NCBI GenBank assembly: GCA_029959555.1
Contig: JASCPI010000014.1
Coordinates: 1 to 64,000, forward strand
From: Lysobacteraceae bacterium PS02065
Lineage (GTDB): Bacteria > Pseudomonadota > Gammaproteobacteria > Xanthomonadales > Rhodanobacteraceae
DNA: 64,000 bases
Direction of reading: 5' to 3'
Each line of letters starts with the position of its first letter. Position 1 is the stretch's first letter. Shown here in pieces: positions 6,183-14,404 of the stretch. The position numbers and the translations under genes are program-made. The notes under the pieces are model-generated. The model was not told where the DNA came from, did no database searches, and saw nothing but the letters and a program-made list of their open reading frames with translations.

Positions 6183-8374
6183 GCCGCTTCTCCACGGCTG
6201 TGGGCTGCCGCTGAAGCACGCTGCTGGAAGATGCGGTCGAGCACGGACGCGAGACCTGGCATCAGAACCCCGCGCGTGCTGAGAAGCGTGCTGTCCGCGG
6301 GAAGGCGCGCACGACGTGCTCGCTCATGCTGCGGTACGGGCCGGATGAGGCTGGTATCCATGCCGCCGCGCTCGGCGCAGTCGTACGCGAACTGCGACCA
6401 CGTCGTGCGGCCGTCGTTGGACAGGTGCCACAGACCACGCTCGCCGTCGATCAGCAGATCGAGGGACGTGGTGGCCAGGTCGGGGAGATATGCGGGGGAC
6501 ACGGTGACGTCGCTCAACACCGGGAGTCGGGATCCCGTGCCGAGATGGCGCAGCGTCCTCTGGACGAAGTCGCTCTCCTCCGGTCCACCGATGAACGGGC
6601 CGCTGCGCACGATCAGCGCACCGGCAAGCGAACGCAGCACGCTAATTTCCGCAGCCCGCTTGCTTCGTCCGTAGGCGTTCAACGGCCCCGTTTCGTCATC
6701 CTCGCGGTATGCGCGGCCCTTGGTGCCCGCAAAGACCATATGGCTGGAGAACGTGAGCATCGGCAGATCGGATTGCGAGCATGCGATCGCGATGTTCGCC
6801 GCGCCATGCTCGTTGGAGGCCGTGCAACGGTCGATTTCGTACTCGGCTCTTTCGACGCAGGGAAAACCCGCTGCATTGATGACGGCCCAAGGCGCATGGC
6901 GCGCCATCAGCGCATGCACTGAAGCGTAGTCGGCAATGTCCACGGCATCGCGCGTGGCGCAGACTACGGCAAGATGGCGTCGTTCGCACTGACGGAGGAT
7001 CTCGACACCCAGTGCACCGCCCGCACCGAACAGGAGGATCGGCGCGCGCATATCGCCTGCAGGCAGCGATACTCCGTGCGACGGCAGGGCGCCGGTGTCG
7101 CATCGATCCCACCATCCCGCGCCGTCGAGCACCGGATGTTCGAAACGGCCCGTCGCGGAAAGCGAACGAATCATTCCCGCGAGCGCGGTCGCGCGCGGCG
7201 GCGTGGTACGCGCGTCGAAGACCCCGGCCTCGTAGCGGTTCTCCTCTCGCGTCACGAGGCTTTCCCAATCCATGCTGCCGAACAAGGCCCAAGGCGTCAC
7301 GGCAAGGACGTCGATGCCTCGGCTTCTCGCTTCGACGCAATCGCTCCACGCCTCGTGCAGCCAGCGCATCTGCTCCTCTCGCGTGCAGCTCAGCTGGACC
7401 TCGGTCAGGGCAAGTGGGAGACCGTAACGGGCCCACGTCTCTTCGAGAATGGCGCCGAAGCCACTGCGCAGGCTGTCGGAATGGCGGACCGCCTCGACAT
7501 CCACGTATACGTCGCGGCCGTTCCCACCGACGCGTGCGTGAGGGTAGCGAGACGTACGCTCGTCGAGATGGCGATTGCTGGTCACGTAGTGGTTGATGCC
7601 GATCACGGCGGGTGGCGTCGGATTGGCCAAGACTTCCCGCAACACCCGACGTGCGGCAGCATCGTCGTGCAATGCGTCTTCGAGGTGGCCGCACGGGGTC
7701 GGATCTCCGCACAACAGATCGAGACTCCACCATCGCCGTGCATTCTCGTAGTCGCGCTGGTAGGCAAGTGCCGGGGTGCTCGACGCGAATCCGATGTCTT
7801 CGGTCTGGATGAGGTTGGCACCCGGAATGATCTCGCGGATCGCGCGCATCGCCGACCCGATGGCGCGCACTTGGTGTACTAGCGCCACCGCAAACGACCC
7901 GGCATCGCGATGGTGCGGATACCAGTGGCCATATAGCCCACTGAAGCGCGCTGTCGTAAGCGGCTCGTTGATCGGCGTCCAGTCGATCACCCACGGATAG
8001 CGCAGTGCGACCTCACGCGCGAACGCCGTGAAAGCGCTCGGAAACGCCGGATCGAGGAGATCGGTGCCGACGGGACCGCTACCATGGTGAAGAAGACCGA
8101 TGATCGGTCGAACGGCACTGTCCGCGCAGCGCGCAAGGTAGGCGTCGCTCCACGCCCAATCGCCCTCGAGGGAGCCCGATGGGTGCACGCGCTCCCATAG
8201 GACGGGCACGCGGAGGCGCGAAACCCCGAGCGAGATGACATCGTCGAGATCGTTGGATCGGCCATCGTGCCCCGTGCGGCGCAGTTGGTCGAAGAGGCGA
8301 TCTCCGACACGGTTGACCGTGCACTCGGCTCCGCCCCAGATTTCGAGCCGTGCAGCTCGCGCGCGCGTGGTCAT
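6179..8374 (-). CDS. Fusion protein: family-1 glycoside hydrolase + RmlD-like sugar-nucleotide reductase
   Basis: This 731-residue protein has two enzyme domains. Residues about 10-415 resemble family-1 glycoside hydrolases (beta-glycosidase TIM barrel), with the acid/base Glu in TPINEPLTT and a probable nucleophile Glu in LALTEVQLS. From about residue 443 an NAD(P)-binding short-chain fold begins (ILLFGAGGALG) and carries the catalytic Tyr-x3-Lys in NAYGRSKRAAE, as in dTDP-4-dehydrorhamnose reductase (RmlD). Both ends overlap neighbours by four bases (ATGA), between a glycosyltransferase and glf. A job in making or trimming a surface saccharide is likely; the substrate is unknown. No signal peptide is evident, so it should act in the cytoplasm. 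Confidence 0.85.
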   Translation of the reverse strand: MTTRARAARLEIWGGAECTVNRVGDRLFDQLRRTGHDGRSNDLDDVISLGVSRLRVPVLWERVHPSGSLEGDWAWSDAYLARCADSAVRPIIGLLHHGSGPVGTDLLDPAFPSAFTAFAREVALRYPWVIDWTPINEPLTTARFSGLYGHWYPHHRDAGSFAVALVHQVRAIGSAMRAIREIIPGANLIQTEDIGFASSTPALAYQRDYENARRWWSLDLLCGDPTPCGHLEDALHDDAAARRVLREVLANPTPPAVIGINHYVTSNRHLDERTSRYPHARVGGNGRDVYVDVEAVRHSDSLRSGFGAILEETWARYGLPLALTEVQLSCTREEQMRWLHEAWSDCVEARSRGIDVLAVTPWALFGSMDWESLVTREENRYEAGVFDARTTPPRATALAGMIRSLSATGRFEHPVLDGAGWWDRCDTGALPSHGVSLPAGDMRAPILLFGAGGALGVEILRQCERRHLAVVCATRDAVDIADYASVHALMARHAPWAVINAAGFPCVERAEYEIDRCTASNEHGAANIAIACSQSDLPMLTFSSHMVFAGTKGRAYREDDETGPLNAYGRSKRAAEISVLRSLAGALIVRSGPFIGGPEESDFVQRTLRHLGTGSRLPVLSDVTVSPAYLPDLATTSLDLLIDGERGLWHLSNDGRTTWSQFAYDCAERGGMDTSLIRPVPQHERARRARLPADSTLLSTRGVLMPGLASVLDRIFQQRASAAAHSRGEAA

Positions 8375-9606
8375 GAAGGCGAAGCGACGGTGACACGCGC
8401 GTGGGGAAGGTGGCCCACCCGGCCGCGATCGACTCGCGCGTCAATAACCTCGTCGATCAGCATCGCCATGCATTGCCACGTGAGATCCCACGACGTGTTG
8501 CGCAGGAAAAGGTCGACTCGTGTCAGCCATGCCGCGTCTGCCTCGCGGACCGCGCGTTCGCACGCCGCCACGAACGCCTCGGGCGTATCGGCAATGTGGA
8601 CCAGTCCCAGCTTGGCGTAGGGATGCACGACGTCATGAATGCTCGTCGACACCACCGGCTTGCCCCCAGCGAGGTATTCGGGCGTTTTGGTAGGACTGAT
8701 GAAGCGCGTCGATTCGTTCTTCGCAAACGGCATGATCGCCACGTCCCATTGCGCGAGCCAATTCGGAAGTTGTTCGTAGGCTTCGAGGCCGGGGTAGCGG
8801 ATACGCTCCGCGCACGGCAACGAGGCGGGATCGATCTTGACCACCGGCCCCACGAGCGTGATGTCCCAGCCCGGCCGTAGTTCGGCAACCCCGGCGATCA
8901 ACGCACTGTCGAAACGTTCGTCGATGACGCCGAAGAATCCCAAGTGAAGACGGCGCATGTCCGGGAGACGTCGGTCAATCGGAACGACGCGTGCGCTCCG
9001 GAAATGCGCAGCGTCGATGCTGCTAGGAAGCGCATGGACATTGGCATGCTGGGTACGTTTGGATTCGTACAGACTCCAGCCCCCCGTGAAGACGACGTCA
9101 GCGCGCTTGAGCAGACGCACCTCATTGAGTCGCATAGGTGCCGGAGCACCCTTGAACGAACTGAGTTCGTCCATGCAGTCGTAGGCGACGAACAGAGGAT
9201 CGAGGTGTTGCGTGAAAGGCAGCGCCATCGGCGTGTAGTAGAGCGAGCCGTACCGCTCGATGTCCTCGTCCTGGATCAGGCCGTCGATGAGCAGACTGAT
9301 TGCCGCGTCGTGCCACGACGCCGGCATGCCGACCGGCAGGATTGGCGTCACGACGAAAAGCGCGGGTCGTACACGTTCCATCCGGAGTGCCGGTGAAGCG
9401 ATACCCTCGAAGAGCGGCTCCTCGATGTAGAACACTCTTCGCTGCTCGCTGAAGCGCGTCAGCAGGTGTTGGGGACGCTGGAAAACGAAGTGCCAGCGGA
9501 GGTGCGAGAAACAGAGCAGGTCGTACGGACGGAACGGTATCGAAGGCTCATCGGTGATCGACGCGATGTCGGCGTCGGCCTCGTGGCGTACGAACAGATC
9601 GGTCAT
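8371..9606 (-). CDS. Glycosyltransferase (GT-B fold, family 1/4-like)
   Basis: This 411-residue protein begins MTDLFVRHEAD. I preferred the ATG at 9606 over an in-frame ATG 33 bases upstream because AAGGA stands six bases before it. The N-terminal FSHLRWHFVFQRPQHLL motif and ...RVFYIEEP are typical of a bacterial glycosyltransferase group (TuaH-like) that moves a sugar from a nucleotide donor. The C-terminal half contains the donor-site-like region STRFISPTKTPEYLAGGKPV with Glu and Gly residues. It is the first enzyme gene of the minus-strand operon that continues with the GH1-RmlD fusion and glf. Confidence 0.85.
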   Translation of the reverse strand: MTDLFVRHEADADIASITDEPSIPFRPYDLLCFSHLRWHFVFQRPQHLLTRFSEQRRVFYIEEPLFEGIASPALRMERVRPALFVVTPILPVGMPASWHDAAISLLIDGLIQDEDIERYGSLYYTPMALPFTQHLDPLFVAYDCMDELSSFKGAPAPMRLNEVRLLKRADVVFTGGWSLYESKRTQHANVHALPSSIDAAHFRSARVVPIDRRLPDMRRLHLGFFGVIDERFDSALIAGVAELRPGWDITLVGPVVKIDPASLPCAERIRYPGLEAYEQLPNWLAQWDVAIMPFAKNESTRFISPTKTPEYLAGGKPVVSTSIHDVVHPYAKLGLVHIADTPEAFVAACERAVREADAAWLTRVDLFLRNTSWDLTWQCMAMLIDEVIDARVDRGRVGHLPHARVTVASPS

Positions 9607-9671
9607 GCAGATTCCTTGGGTAGTGGTGGCGAGGGGCAAGCCGTCCCTGGCTAGGAATCGAATGTCCTGCC

Positions 9672-9782
9672 CTACTCCTCTTCGCCACCCGCCGGTCGCG
9701 TCGGGCGATTCGATCCGCGGTCGTCCTCGCCTTCTTTTGGTTCCGTGCGGGGCTCGTCGTGCTGCTGCGATGAGATCGTCAT
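9672..9782 (-). CDS. Small acidic, disordered protein heading the saccharide operon
   Basis: A 36-codon frame starts at ATG 9782, with GAGGA eight bases upstream, and ends 65 bases before the glycosyltransferase. The peptide (MTISSQQHDEPRTEPKEGED...) is rich in Glu, Arg and Pro and has no hydrophobic core. A sigma-54-like promoter lies 45 bases upstream. No family recognised. The longer frame that extends it upstream would cross that promoter, so I do not accept it. Confidence 0.4.
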   Translation of the reverse strand: MTISSQQHDEPRTEPKEGEDDRGSNRPTRPAGGEEE

Positions 9783-9826
9783 GTCGCTTGTCCTCAATGG
9801 GGGGCGCGATGTGCCTCCATCCTTAC

Positions 9827-9842
9827 TGCAACACGCATGCCC
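9827..9842 (-). promoter_or_regulatory. Candidate sigma-54 promoter of the saccharide operon
   Basis: On the minus strand the sequence is GGGCATGCGTGTTGCA. Compared with TGGCAC-N5-TTGC it has the invariant GG and GC separated by exactly 10 bases, and TTGC intact, with two mismatches in the -24 box. The start of transcription would fall near 9815, about 33 bases before the small gene at 9782. Confidence 0.5.
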
Positions 9843-9917
9843 AAGTCGCCGAGCCCGTTGCCGCACGGCATTGCTCGAAAAGCCAGCGTGACTCAGGTCG
9901 TGGCTTTCCTGTAGGGA

Positions 9918-9930
9918 GGAAAATTTTTCC
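9918..9930. promoter_or_regulatory. Palindromic A/T element between two divergent sigma-54-like promoters
   Basis: GGAAAA-T-TTTTCC is a perfect inverted repeat (6+1+6). It lies about 76 bases from the minus-strand -24/-12 site and about 130 bases from the plus-strand one, distances usual for an enhancer of an NtrC-type activator. A related TTTTTTCCGG motif occurs in front of the hemerythrin gene. Binding is inferred, not shown. Confidence 0.35.
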
Positions 9931-10061
9931 GAAGCGCTTGCCGTCGCAATCGGATGCTGGCCCTCAGGCGCGGATGTCGGTGAGGTCCGTTTCCCGCGCA
10001 TGCGTGGTGGCGAGGATGCCGCGAGGTGCGCATGTCGAGAAACGCGTGCGTCGCCGGTGCA

Positions 10062-10077
10062 TGGCACATCCCTTGCT
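10062..10077 (+). promoter_or_regulatory. Sigma-54 promoter (exact -24/-12 consensus)
   Basis: TGGCACATCCCTTGCT matches TGGCAC-N5-TTGC without mismatch, with GG and GC 10 bases apart. Transcription would begin near 10088. It overlaps an in-frame ATG at 10061, which argues that the methyltransferase really starts downstream (GTG at 10145). Confidence 0.65.
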
Positions 10078-10144
10078 CTATCCGGTAACCGTGCGATGCC
10101 GGCTCAGATACGCCGGCGTGCGCCAACTTGGAGCAAGGTGTTCA

Positions 10145-11122
10145 GTGACCGCATTCGATACCTCGCATGGTCTCACCGGGCCATTCGCCGTCACGGATGA
10201 CCCGGGCGATGGCCTAGTCGAACTCGGAACATGGCTGCTCGCGCAGGGCTACCGGTTCGTCACGGTGACGCCGGAGACACACCGCATCGTGCATTCAAGG
10301 CGAGGCATCTCGAACGGGTTCGACCTGCGCGACATCTTCGGCTGGAGCCGCACGTTCACGGAGGACATCGTCCCGCTCGAAGTACGCGCCCTGCTCGACA
10401 GAAGCCATGCCATTGCCGCGAGCGGCACCCGATGCGCGAGCCGGGTGCGCTTTTCGACGATAGGCGATGCCATCCTGATGCATTCGGCCTATCCGGCATC
10501 GGACGCCGACAGCGTGTTCTTTGGTCCCGACACGTACAGGTACATCCAGTTCGTGCACCGGCATCTTCCATCATGCGGTCGCGCCCGCCGCATCATTGAT
10601 GTGGGGTGCGGAAGTGGCGCCGCGGGGCTTTCCGCCGCGTCCGCTCTGCCGGGCTCGACGCTCGTCCTTGCCGACATCAACGCGAAAGCGCTCGCCTATG
10701 CACGCGTCAATGCCCGGCTCGCGACAATGCCATCGGCCGCGTTCGCGCTGAGCGACGTGCTAGACGATGTCGCTGGCGCATTCGACTTCATCATCGCGAA
10801 CCCCCCGTACATGAAGAACGCGCTCAAGGGCACCTTCCGCGATGGCGGCAACCACCACGGCACCCATCTCTCGGTGCGCATCGTCTACGAGTGCCTCTCG
10901 CGCCTATCGGGCGGCGGCCGGCTCGTGCTCTATACCCTCGCCCCCGTCATGGAGGGTGTCGACCTGTTCTTCGCGTCGGTTTCAGCGTGCCTGCGCGAGG
11001 TCCACTGCTCCTTCACCTACACCGAGATCGATCCAGACGTCTTCGGCGAGGAGCTTCGCGGCGCCGACTACGCGCGCGTGGAACGCATCGCTGCCGTGGG
11101 ACTCGTCGTCGATCTCCCGTGA
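10145..11122 (+). CDS. Class I SAM-dependent methyltransferase with NPPY motif
   Basis: The 325-residue product has an N-terminal ~150-residue domain without a recognised fold signature, then a Rossmann methyltransferase core: motif I IDVGCGSGAAGLS, an acidic residue in VLADINAKAL, and motif IV FIIANPPYM. The Asn-Pro-Pro-Tyr motif marks enzymes that methylate an amino group on N (HemK, RsmC, N6-adenine type), so an amine or amide target is likely. I chose GTG at 10145 because the only earlier ATGs overlap the sigma-54 promoter; a GGAG stands about 12 bases upstream. The frame is open far upstream, but that part reads as non-coding. Confidence 0.75.
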   Translation: MTAFDTSHGLTGPFAVTDDPGDGLVELGTWLLAQGYRFVTVTPETHRIVHSRRGISNGFDLRDIFGWSRTFTEDIVPLEVRALLDRSHAIAASGTRCASRVRFSTIGDAILMHSAYPASDADSVFFGPDTYRYIQFVHRHLPSCGRARRIIDVGCGSGAAGLSAASALPGSTLVLADINAKALAYARVNARLATMPSAAFALSDVLDDVAGAFDFIIANPPYMKNALKGTFRDGGNHHGTHLSVRIVYECLSRLSGGGRLVLYTLAPVMEGVDLFFASVSACLREVHCSFTYTEIDPDVFGEELRGADYARVERIAAVGLVVDLP

Positions 11123-11131
11123 CGCCCCTTC

Positions 11132-11427
11132 CATGAGGAACTCCATGACCACCTTGTCTCCCAGGAATACGCTCAGCACCGACGTTGACGCGGATCTGCA
11201 CGAGCGCCTCGCATCGGTGACATGGACGCGCACGTCGCAACGTTCCTGGCCCAGACGCAGGTATGTGTCGCCGTGGCTGTGGTGATCGTCGATGCCAAGG
11301 AAACTCATTCGTGCCGTCCTGCGTGGCGAATGCCTACCCCTTGTATACGCCGCACGGGCGACCGCGACGTGAATCGAACGCGGGGACATTCCGCTCAGCA
11401 CGTGATCGCCAGCGCGTCGACTTCTGA
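11132..11427 (+). pseudogene. Possible remnant of a deleted gene between methyltransferase and amidinotransferase
   Basis: A start-like segment at 11132 (MRNSMTTLSPRNTLSTDVDA..., about 25 plausible codons) leads into a frame that degenerates and stops at 11285. In another frame a C-terminus-like peptide (NAYPLYTPHGRPRRESN...) ends in TGA at 11425-11427, 12 bases before the next gene, as a normal operon gene would. A gene that lost its middle would explain both pieces. No family could be assigned. It may equally be non-coding. Confidence 0.3.
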
Positions 11428-11439
11428 ATGTGACGCATC

Positions 11440-12282
11440 GTGAGCGCCGTCCTCATGTGTCCGCCGACCCACTTCGACATCGACTACAAGATCGATCCGT
11501 GGATGGCGCAGGCCGGGCGCGGAAGCGTTGACCGTGCGAGGGCACAAAGGCAGTGGGCGTCGCTCGTTGCACAGGTTCAACGCAGCCGACATGTCGACTT
11601 CTTGGAAGCGGTCGCTGGCGCTCCCGACATGTGTTTCACCGCGAATGCGGGGTTCGTGCGTGGCCGCGATGTCGTACGCAGCAACTTCAAATGCACGCAA
11701 CGGCGGGTTGAGGAAATGCCGTTCGCGGACTGGTTCTGTTCGCGGTCGTTCACGTGCCATGCATTGCCGCGCCAGGTGAACTTCGAAGGCGCGGGCGACG
11801 CGGTCCTCGACATCCAGCGCCAGCGCCTCTGGATGGGCCATGGCATGCGCTCCGACATCGAGGCCGCGTCATGGCTGCACCACCTCCTCGACGTCGAGGT
11901 CGTGCCACTGCGTCTCGTCGACGCGCGCTTCTATCATCTCGACACCTGCTTCTGCATTCTCTCGGACGGCCGCCTCGTCTATTTCCCGCCCGCGTTCGAC
12001 GAGCACGGCATCGCGGCCATCGAGGCGGCCTTCGCCATCGACTCGCGCATTGCGATAGGCGCGACCGACGCGAGGAACTACGCGTGCAACATGATCGATC
12101 TCGGCGACCGGGTTCTTCTCGCATCGGCCAGTCCTTCGCTGCAGGAGGCATTGGCCGCGGGAGACATCGACGTCGTGTTCGTCGAGATGGACGAGTTCAT
12201 CAAGGCAGGCGGCAGTGCCCGGTCTCTTACGCTGCCTTTCATCCCTCCGCTGTCATTACTCAAGCCTTCTGCATCGACATGA
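11440..12282 (+). CDS. Amidinotransferase/DDAH-like protein with Ser at the expected catalytic Cys
   Basis: The 280-residue product opens with MCPPTHFDIDYKIDPWM, the usual N-terminus of the dimethylarginine dimethylaminohydrolase and arginine deiminase-related group, which cleave or transfer guanidino groups through a Cys nucleophile. The Asp/Glu and His regions are present (GAPDMCFTANAGFV; FYHLDTCFC). The nucleophile normally sits in the final strand as Gly-Gly-x-x-(Arg/Lys)-Cys; here the sequence is KAGGSARSLTLPF with codon TCT (Ser). The enzyme may be inactive, altered or a binding protein. It lies in the plus-strand group between the methyltransferase and the sensor kinase. Confidence 0.8.
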   Translation: MSAVLMCPPTHFDIDYKIDPWMAQAGRGSVDRARAQRQWASLVAQVQRSRHVDFLEAVAGAPDMCFTANAGFVRGRDVVRSNFKCTQRRVEEMPFADWFCSRSFTCHALPRQVNFEGAGDAVLDIQRQRLWMGHGMRSDIEAASWLHHLLDVEVVPLRLVDARFYHLDTCFCILSDGRLVYFPPAFDEHGIAAIEAAFAIDSRIAIGATDARNYACNMIDLGDRVLLASASPSLQEALAAGDIDVVFVEMDEFIKAGGSARSLTLPFIPPLSLLKPSAST

Positions 12283-12336
12283 AGTCCGCCGCCTGGAGGC
12301 TTCGGCCGCGCGCTCCAGGCTTGTTGCCGACGCGTG

Positions 12337-12501
12337 ATGGATTCGATCGTTATCCTTCGAAGCGGGTTCTATCGGCGCGTCGAGGAGGACGGCTATCGCC
12401 TGCTGTGCCGACGTCGCGCAGGTTGCCTCATGCCCTGCAACGGCGCATGCGGCTGCCCCGGCCGCACGATGTGCCGCCTCGATCGAGCGGGAGCTCGGTG
12501 A
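12337..12501 (+). CDS. Candidate small Cys-rich peptide
   Basis: A 54-codon frame in the 400-base gap before the kinase encodes MDSIVILRSGFYRRVEEDGY followed by a segment with six Cys (LLC, GC, PC, GACGC, TMC). Roughly three quarters of its codons end in G or C, which is compatible with coding. No ribosome site is visible before the ATG at 12337. The Cys pattern could bind metal or form disulfides. No family recognised. The rest of the gap holds nothing I can identify. Confidence 0.25.
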   Translation: MDSIVILRSGFYRRVEEDGYRLLCRRRAGCLMPCNGACGCPGRTMCRLDRAGAR

Positions 12502-12683
12502 AGGAGCGGGCATGGAAGCTCGCGGTGTGCTCCACGCGTGTATTGGCGGTGCCTCCCACGACGGCGTGGCGGCGGCGCGATGACGAGGTGAGGAGGCTGA
12601 GTGCGACATGCTTCCCTGCCCGTCACGTCGTGCACCGAGAGCGCTAAAGAACTTCGATCCCGCACCGGCATCTACATCGGCGT

Positions 12684-13895
12684 ATGCTGCCCCATGACTT
12701 CAACCGCGCTTCGTGTTTCGAGTCGGGCGATCACCATGCGCACGGATCTCGCGTGAACTTGACGGCTGCGGACGGCGCGCATGGCTCTGCATGGCCCGAA
12801 CTTCTGCTCGAGCAGGATACCGAGCATGCGGCGCTGGCGCTTTCACTCGACGCGACCATCGTGTGGGCCAATGCCGCCGCAGCGCGCATCCTCGGCTATA
12901 CGTTGGACGAGCTCCATGGTTTGCACGTGTCCGCGATCTTCACGCCCGAGGACAAGTCGTTCGGTATCCCTCATCTGGAAGTGGACGTCGCCCGCGCTGG
13001 GTCTGTATCCGAAGACGATCGCTGGCAACAAACGCGCGACGGGGCTCGGTTCTGGGCCAGCGGCGCACTGGTACCTCTTTACGACAAGGGCGGCACACTC
13101 ACGGGCTTTGGGAAGGTGTTCCGCAACCGCACCGATCTACGGCAGCAGTTCGATACGCTGCAGAACCAGCTCGACGCCGCATTGACGATGGCGAGGCAGC
13201 GCGACCACTACATTGCGACGATCGCACACGAGCTGCGCAACCCGATGACACCGCTTCTCATGACGAGCACGCTTCTGCGCGCCGCGAGTGACGATCCGCG
13301 CGTGCATGACGCCGCGGCGATCATCGAGCGCCAGATCGCGCAGATGACGCGGGTCATCGACGAGGTACTGGAGACGGCGACGGCCACGTCGGGCGAAATC
13401 GTCCTGGCACGAGAGCCTGTCTCGATGAACGATGTGATGGCCGAGGTTGAAGCGCTTCTGGCGCCCTCGTCCGCGCAGCGCGGGCAGTCGCTTTCGTTAC
13501 TGGTTCCCGAGGTCCCTCTGTTCGTGCGCGGAGATCGGGGCCGCCTCGTCCAGGTGTTCACCAATCTGCTGGCCAATGCCATCAAGTTCACGCCCCCCAG
13601 AGGGCGCATCTGGATGAAACTTACCAAGGAAGGTGCGGAGATCGTCGCACGCGTCGAAGACACCGGCCTCGGATTGGCGAAGGACCAGATGGAACGGATC
13701 TTCGACATGTTCGCGCGGGCGGATCCCGCCGGGGAAATCTCGGGTTTCGGCATCGGACTCGCCATCGTGAAGGCCTTCGTCGAAGGGCACGACGGCACGG
13801 TCCAGGCCGAGAGTGATGGGGTGGGCATGGGCTGCAAGTTCACGGTGCGGCTGCCGATGCTGCTGGCCCCTCCTGGTATCGAAGAACGCCCATGA
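12684..13895 (+). CDS. PAS-domain sensor histidine kinase
   Basis: The 403-residue protein has a PAS domain (res ~40-150; ALSLDATIVWANAAAARILGY), a HisKA dimerisation helix with the phospho-acceptor His in IATIAHELRNPMTP, and a HATPase domain with the N box (TNLLANAIKFT), G1 (VEDTGLGL) and G2 (GFGIGLAIVK). No membrane helix is seen, so it senses a cytoplasmic signal. The start is uncertain: GTG at 12753 is an alternative. Its stop overlaps the receiver protein start (ATGA). It probably feeds the receiver protein, the NtrC-type regulator downstream, or both. Confidence 0.9.
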   Translation: MLPHDFNRASCFESGDHHAHGSRVNLTAADGAHGSAWPELLLEQDTEHAALALSLDATIVWANAAAARILGYTLDELHGLHVSAIFTPEDKSFGIPHLEVDVARAGSVSEDDRWQQTRDGARFWASGALVPLYDKGGTLTGFGKVFRNRTDLRQQFDTLQNQLDAALTMARQRDHYIATIAHELRNPMTPLLMTSTLLRAASDDPRVHDAAAIIERQIAQMTRVIDEVLETATATSGEIVLAREPVSMNDVMAEVEALLAPSSAQRGQSLSLLVPEVPLFVRGDRGRLVQVFTNLLANAIKFTPPRGRIWMKLTKEGAEIVARVEDTGLGLAKDQMERIFDMFARADPAGEISGFGIGLAIVKAFVEGHDGTVQAESDGVGMGCKFTVRLPMLLAPPGIEERP

Positions 13896-14296
13896 CGCAC
13901 GTGGATACCCCACGTTCCGTAATGGTGGCCGACGACCAGCCTGACATCCTCCTGGCCGTATCGTCGATCTTGCGACGCGAAGGGCATGTGGTGAGCTGTG
14001 CGCTAGATGGTGCAGAGGCGCTTCAGATGGCGTTGGAGGACCCTCCCGACGTGGCCATCCTCGATATCGACATGCCGCTGAAAAGCGGGATCGAACTGGC
14101 ACGCGTGCTACGCGCAGACCCGCGCACCGCGCATGCGCGGCTGGTGGCGATGACCGGTTCGGCGGTGCCGGGACTGCATGCGCGATGCGTGGCTGCCGGC
14201 TTCGACGTCGTGTGTTGGAAGCCGTTCTCGGCTTCGACACTACTTCAGGCCTTGTACGCGGAGCCACCCGATGCCGAGCCGCCTGCGGGATGGTGA
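13892..14296 (+). CDS. Single-domain response regulator
   Basis: The 134-residue protein is a lone receiver domain. The acidic pair is in VADDQPD, the phospho-Asp in VAILDIDMPLKSG, and the conserved Thr and Lys in AMTGSA and CWKPF. There is no output domain, so it passes phosphate or acts by protein contact. ATGA overlap with the kinase shows co-translation, and 108 bases separate it from the NtrC-type regulator. Confidence 0.9.
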   Translation: MTHVDTPRSVMVADDQPDILLAVSSILRREGHVVSCALDGAEALQMALEDPPDVAILDIDMPLKSGIELARVLRADPRTAHARLVAMTGSAVPGLHARCVAAGFDVVCWKPFSASTLLQALYAEPPDAEPPAGW

Positions 14297-14404
14297 ACGC
14301 CAGCATTCCGCACAGGCCCGGTTCACCGTGTATTGCCTGCGCACGCGGTTTGATCGGCAATCCCCCGAGGCGATGCGGCTCGGCAGAACGCACGAGGTGG
14401 ACCG

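Noticed and set aside
9783-10067. Upstream extension of the 36-residue minus-strand protein
   Set aside because: It would translate through the sigma-54-like promoter and the palindrome, and the peptide is Arg/Ser-rich without pattern.
11133-11308. Minus-strand frame considered as a CsrA-like gene
   Set aside because: The peptide has no CsrA beta-strand pattern and no ribosome site.
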